Shown here: positions 60,778-64,000 of the stretch, piece by piece
How the letters are laid out: every line of letters starts with the position of its first letter
How positions within the stretch are numbered: the stretch's first letter is position 1
NCBI GenBank assembly: GCA_904420205.1
Contig: CAJFUN010000030.1
Coordinates: forward strand, 1-64,000
Reading direction: 5' to 3'
DNA: 64,000 nucleotides
Source of the DNA: Candidatus Parachristensenella avicola
Lineage (GTDB): Bacteria > Bacillota > Clostridia > Christensenellales > UMGS416
Position numbers and translations under genes: made by a program
Notes under the pieces: generated by a model
Seen by the model: the letters and a program-made list of their open reading frames with translations, nothing else
Databases searched by the model: none
What the model was told of the DNA's origin: nothing

Positions 60778-61728
60778 ATGATACGCGATAGCCGCAAGGT
60801 CGTGATTATCGGAACCGGCATGGTGGGCATGAGCTATGCCTATGCCTTATTGAACCAGAACGCCTGCGATGAGCTGGTGCTTATCGACGTGGATCGCCAG
60901 CGTGCGATCGGCGAGGCCATGGACCTCAACCATGGTCTTGCCTTTTCCGCCTCCCATATGTCCATCCATGCCGGCGATTATAAGGACTGCGCCGATGCCG
61001 ACATCGTGGCCATCGCTGCCGGCGTCGCCCAAAAGCCGGGAGAATCCCGGTTGGACCTTCTGCAGCGCAATGCTGAAGTGTTTCGCTCCATCGTCGATCC
61101 GGTAACGGAATCCGGCTTTAACGGCATTTTCCTTGTCGCCACCAATCCCGTTGACATTATGGCCCGCATCACTTGCTCACTGTCGGGCTTTAATCCCCGC
61201 CGCGTGCTGGGCAGCGGCACGGCGCTGGATACCGCTCGGCTGCGCTATCTTTTGGGCGAGCACTTCTCGGTGGACCCCCGCAACATGCATGCCTATGTCA
61301 TCGGTGAGCATGGCGACAGCGAATTTGTGCCCTGGTCCCAGGCCATGATGGCCACGCGCCCCTTGCTTGAGGCCTGCGAGGACGGCTCCTTTACCCAAGA
61401 GGACATGGATCGTATCACCGAGGAAGTCCGCGGCGCTGCACAGATTATCATTGCCTCCAAGCGCGCCACCTATTATGGTATCGGCATGGCGCTGGTGCGG
61501 ATCACGCGCGCTATCTTCGGGAATGAACATAGCGTCTTGACGGTATCCGCCATGCTTCGAGGCGAGTATGGCGAAAGCGGCGTTTTTGTAGGCGTGCCCT
61601 GCATTGTAAACCGCAACGGCATCCAAAAGGTGCTGCCACTTTCGCTCAACGCCGATGAGGAAGCGCTCTTCAAACGCTCCTGCCAGACGCTGAAGAGCTG
61701 CTATGAAAGCCTAAATTTAAATTACTAG
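60778..61728 (+). CDS. ldh: L-lactate dehydrogenase
   Basis: Reduces pyruvate to L-lactate, regenerating NAD in fermentation. 316 residues. NAD motif IGTGMVGMSYA at 11-21 and Asp36-type LIDVDR; the specificity loop AAGVAQKPGESR has Gln85 as in lactate rather than malate dehydrogenases; substrate Arg in ATNPVDIMAR region, and catalytic His in VIGEHGDSEF near 174-183. Strong site (AGGGGGA). A strong terminator follows. Confidence 0.94.
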   Translation: MIRDSRKVVIIGTGMVGMSYAYALLNQNACDELVLIDVDRQRAIGEAMDLNHGLAFSASHMSIHAGDYKDCADADIVAIAAGVAQKPGESRLDLLQRNAEVFRSIVDPVTESGFNGIFLVATNPVDIMARITCSLSGFNPRRVLGSGTALDTARLRYLLGEHFSVDPRNMHAYVIGEHGDSEFVPWSQAMMATRPLLEACEDGSFTQEDMDRITEEVRGAAQIIIASKRATYYGIGMALVRITRAIFGNEHSVLTVSAMLRGEYGESGVFVGVPCIVNRNGIQKVLPLSLNADEEALFKRSCQTLKSCYESLNLNY

Positions 61729-61742
61729 CGTTTTGATCCACC

Positions 61743-61776
61743 GCCCCGGCCCTGATATGGGCCGGGGCTTTTTTTG
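61743..61776 (+). terminator. Terminator of ldh
   Basis: A GC-rich stem of about 10 bp (GCCCCGGCCC and inverse) followed by seven T, 15 bases past the ldh stop. Confidence 0.92.
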
Positions 61777-61794
61777 CCCATTTCCCGCAGCGCT

Positions 61795-62319
61795 CTAACC
61801 TCTTCCCCGGTATTCGCTGCGGATAATCTCTTCCATTTCCTCAGGCGTTTCTCGGCATCCGCCAGCAAGCCACATCTTAATGATGGCATTCAGCCCGCTT
61901 TTGAAAAATTCCATGTGATAGGCGATATGCCGGTTCTGAAAATGCTGCTGCGCCTGCCGGGTATCATAAGCGGTAATGGCATATTGATGATCGTATCCAA
62001 GTTTGAAATAGGTGCGGTAAAACAGCTGATTCTCCGCAATATGCCTAAAGAGTTTCAAATAGTCGTTGCTGTTGAATCCTTGGGTTTTCTCCGCCTCATA
62101 AAGGCGGCCTACCTCCGCTTCCAGGCACGCCCTAACCTTATCCGCCAGATCGTATAAATCCACAAAGTTCGCGTAAAAGGTGCTTCGGTTCAGCCCGCAT
62201 ATTTTGCAAATTTCCGAAATGGATATATCGTTTAGCTCCTTATGCTGCAATAGCTCGATGAAAGCCCGCTCAATCCGTTCAATCGATTCCCGCCGTCTGC
62301 GATTATTCTTTGTGTTCAT
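61795..62319 (-). CDS. TetR-family regulator
   Basis: 174 residues. N-terminal helix-turn-helix: IERAFIELLQHKELNDISIS, then EICKICGLNRSTFYANFVD near 36-54, where NRSTFYANF is the classical recognition helix. The C-terminal ligand domain ends MWLAGGCRETPEEMEEII, common in the DhaS-like branch. Divergent from two membrane-protein genes. Two matching sites in the 122-base gap suggest it represses both them and itself. Confidence 0.9.
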   Translation of the reverse strand: MNTKNNRRRRESIERIERAFIELLQHKELNDISISEICKICGLNRSTFYANFVDLYDLADKVRACLEAEVGRLYEAEKTQGFNSNDYLKLFRHIAENQLFYRTYFKLGYDHQYAITAYDTRQAQQHFQNRHIAYHMEFFKSGLNAIIKMWLAGGCRETPEEMEEIIRSEYRGRG

Positions 62320-62338
62320 GGAACGCCTCTCATTATTC

Positions 62339-62348
62339 CAACATCTGT
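62339..62348. promoter_or_regulatory. Operator-like site next to tetR start
   Basis: CAACATCTGT lies 20 bases upstream of the TetR start. It shares nine of ten positions with the palindrome at 62408 (CAACAGCTGT), so it may be a second binding site. Confidence 0.5.
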
Positions 62349-62407
62349 ACGCGTATTGTTGATTGTTTTTCCAATTTTAAGCCATTATACTATTTTTTGA
62401 AAGAAAA

Positions 62408-62419
62408 CAACAGCTGTTG
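62408..62419. promoter_or_regulatory. Palindromic operator before the membrane-protein genes
   Basis: CAACAGCTGTTG is a perfect 12-bp palindrome, 22 bases before the start at 62442 and after a TATACT -10-like element (62387-62392). Good candidate for TetR binding. Confidence 0.6.
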
Positions 62420-62441
62420 GAAAAAACAAGGAGGTCTAGCG

Positions 62442-62813
62442 ATGAAGAGAAGTAGTTTTATTGCGATGGTGCTTGGAACCGTGAGCGGCGTCCTGTTTGC
62501 TCTGGGTATGTGTATGGCCCTAATCCCCGAATGGAACGCTTTTGGGCCGGGAATTGTCTTTGGCGGCTTGGGCCTCATACTGGGCCTGGCTACGCTGCTG
62601 ATCTGGCGCAGGATGGAACGCAAAGCGCCGATCCGGTTCACGGGTAAGGCCCTAGGAACTGCCGCCTTGGGCATTGCGGGCGCTTTGGCGCTTGGCATTG
62701 GAATGTGCTTCTGCATGGTGTGGGATAAAATGGTTCTGGGAATTGGGATTGGCCTTGTCGGAATGATCCTGCTTCTGTACCTGATCCCTGTCACGAAGGG
62801 CGTCCATTCATGA
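62442..62813 (+). CDS. Small four-helix membrane protein
   Basis: 123 residues, start after AAGGAGG. Four hydrophobic segments (about 7-28, 34-53, 67-88, 92-114) with small residues and Met. Similar proteins occur beside TetR genes in Firmicutes, but the function is unknown. ATGA overlap with the next gene indicates a shared transcript. Confidence 0.75.
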   Translation: MKRSSFIAMVLGTVSGVLFALGMCMALIPEWNAFGPGIVFGGLGLILGLATLLIWRRMERKAPIRFTGKALGTAALGIAGALALGIGMCFCMVWDKMVLGIGIGLVGMILLLYLIPVTKGVHS

Positions 62814-63724
62814 CCGATACCGCGCCCTCTTCGCTGAACCGATGGGCGGCGCGCATCCCGCTCCTTCAGCGCTTTCTGGGCGCATGCCGGCTTCAGACCT
62901 GCCCCACCGCAGTGTTCAGCCTGATACTCAATCTGCTCTACGCCCTATATCATGGGATACTGGGCGTCGTCGGCCGGTCGCTTTGGCCGCTTACGCTGTG
63001 CGCCTATGATACCGTTCTGAGCGTAGCCCGTTTTTGCGCTGTATTGTATATGCGCAAAAACGCCGCCTTGGCTCCGGCCGCCGCCCTGACCAAGCGGGTC
63101 ACCGGCGCTTTACTCGCCCTGCTCAGCCTTGTGCTTTCGGGCGTAGTGTGCGTCAGTATATCGCGGGGCATTGCCGTACAGTATGATACCGTGGCCATGA
63201 TTACCATTGCCACCTATACTTTTACAAAAATTACATGGATCATCGTCCGCAGGGTCCGGCAGCGCGGGCATGCCTGTCCATCGCTGTCCGCCATTCAAAG
63301 CATCGCCTATGCGGAAGCCGCCGTCTCCATGCTGACGCTTCAGCGGTCCATGCTGGCGACCTTCGGTTCGGCATCCGATGAAAAGGCTCGCGTGATGAAC
63401 GCAGCCACCGGCGCGGCGGTTTGTGCCTTTGTGTGCGGGCTCGGCGTCATACTGATCCTCAAGGGAACAACAAGAAAGGACGGTTGCAATATGGCAAAAT
63501 CTAAACTGGTTCAAGCAAATGAAAAAATCGCGGAAGGCGTCGTCCATGCCTATGGAGCGGTCGAGCATGCCGTGGTAGACGGCTATACGAAAATTGAAAC
63601 CGCCGTAGTAGACGGCTATACCAAGATTGAGGACGCCTTTGTGGCTCGATATCTTGTGCAGGATGGCGAAACGGTGGAAGAAGCCAAGAAGCGACTGCGG
63701 GAGAAAAGCGCCTCGCCCAAGTAA
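62810..63724 (+). CDS. Composite membrane protein with amphipathic repeat tail
   Basis: 304 residues. The first 215 residues carry about five or six hydrophobic helices, of no recognised family. The last 78 residues, from MAKSKLVQANEKIAEG, look like a separate small protein of Gram-positive bacteria: repeated AVVDGYTKIE units (near 259-280), then FVARYLVQDGETVEEAKKRL. An AGAAAGGA site lies before an internal ATG at 63491, so that part may also be made alone. Whether this is a true fusion or two products of one frame cannot be decided. Co-transcribed with the preceding small membrane protein under TetR control. Confidence 0.72.
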   Translation: MTDTAPSSLNRWAARIPLLQRFLGACRLQTCPTAVFSLILNLLYALYHGILGVVGRSLWPLTLCAYDTVLSVARFCAVLYMRKNAALAPAAALTKRVTGALLALLSLVLSGVVCVSISRGIAVQYDTVAMITIATYTFTKITWIIVRRVRQRGHACPSLSAIQSIAYAEAAVSMLTLQRSMLATFGSASDEKARVMNAATGAAVCAFVCGLGVILILKGTTRKDGCNMAKSKLVQANEKIAEGVVHAYGAVEHAVVDGYTKIETAVVDGYTKIEDAFVARYLVQDGETVEEAKKRLREKSASPK

Positions 63725-63791
63725 CCCGGCGCGGCAATCCAATCCTGCCAAAATGAAGCGGCGGCACAAAAGTTCCGCCGTAAAGAAGGCG

Positions 63792-63833
63792 AAAAACGAG
63801 GTAGAGCCTGTTTGGCTCTACCTCGTTTTTTGT
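63792..63833 (+). terminator. Terminator after the composite membrane-protein gene
   Basis: A 16-bp perfect inverted repeat (about 63793-63808 and 63814-63829) with a short loop followed by six T, about 70 bases past the stop. Confidence 0.9.
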
Positions 63834-64000
63834 TATATATTTATTTTTTTAGCATATAACCCACTATGAAGCTTCAGTTTTTGCAAAGATGTCATGTGGG
63901 CAATTATTCTTATCGGCTACGGTATGATCGTTGGAAATTTGGCTTTCAAGAAAGAACAATAGTCCAATCTATCCTGGTTGTTTTCATACTCCTTTTTTAC
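63834..64000. other. Right edge, no supported gene
   Basis: AT-rich sequence. A frame from ATG 63866 stays open to the edge (45 codons, hydrophobic end) and a 22-codon hydrophobic frame starts at 63895, but neither has a ribosome binding site. A gene beginning here cannot be excluded. Confidence 0.35.

Overview
The window looks like chromosome from an endospore-forming, low-oxygen Firmicute of the class Clostridia, possibly a gut lineage with fairly GC-rich DNA (inference). Supporting signs are a conserved sporulation operon (dpaA-dpaB-dapG-tepA-ylzJ) with a sigma-K-like promoter, a teichoic-acid D-alanylation (dlt) operon, L-lactate dehydrogenase, many glycosidases, and strong purine-rich ribosome binding sites. 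I see no rRNA, tRNA, CRISPR array, phage or insertion sequence. About sixty protein genes fill most of the sequence.

Layout. 1-6.0 kb: housekeeping genes on the minus strand (lgt running off the edge; nadD-yqeK-rsfS; nth-obg-yhbY), plus one unknown membrane gene on the plus strand. 6.1-10.3 kb: an AT-richer dltABCD operon that ends in a tiny, easily missed dltX; dltA carries a one-base frameshift. 10.6-12.5 kb: a DUF3343 gene divergent from a cysteine desulfurase-like gene, then a DUF2500 gene. 12.6-16.2 kb: the dipicolinate/aspartokinase sporulation operon. 16.4-25.5 kb: a carbohydrate region with two sugar ABC permeases without a binding protein or ATPase, a DUF4838 protein, an SGNH hydrolase, a clan-A-like glycosidase and a GH127 enzyme.

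25.8-33.2 kb: one long minus-strand run (2-hydroxyacid dehydrogenase, pepF, a glycosyltransferase-GtrA fusion, a small membrane protein, cca, nagA, a lipoprotein). 33.3-38.4 kb: a YgjP-like metallopeptidase and a UvrD/PcrA-like helicase, converging on a membrane diguanylate cyclase whose sensor resembles an ECF transporter S component. 38.5-43.0 kb: a GH78-like rhamnosidase, an AT-rich islet with a HEPN-like frame and an XRE regulator, and a UroD-superfamily protein. 43.2-50.3 kb: a heterodimeric ABC exporter, two Gfo/Idh/MocA dehydrogenases, a YjjG-like phosphatase and uridine kinase.

50.6-54.8 kb: a zinc/manganese-type ABC uptake operon under a palindromic operator, followed by trmO and a homocysteine methyltransferase-like gene. 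54.9-61.7 kb: a plus-strand run of M19 dipeptidase, split ThrE-type exporter, U32 protein, MFS transporter and ldh. 61.8-63.7 kb: a TetR regulator divergent from two membrane-protein genes, with matching operator-like sites in between. The least expected items are the S-component-GGDEF fusion, the micro-gene dltX with the dltA frameshift, the glycosyltransferase-GtrA fusion, the two inferred operators, and the composite last gene.
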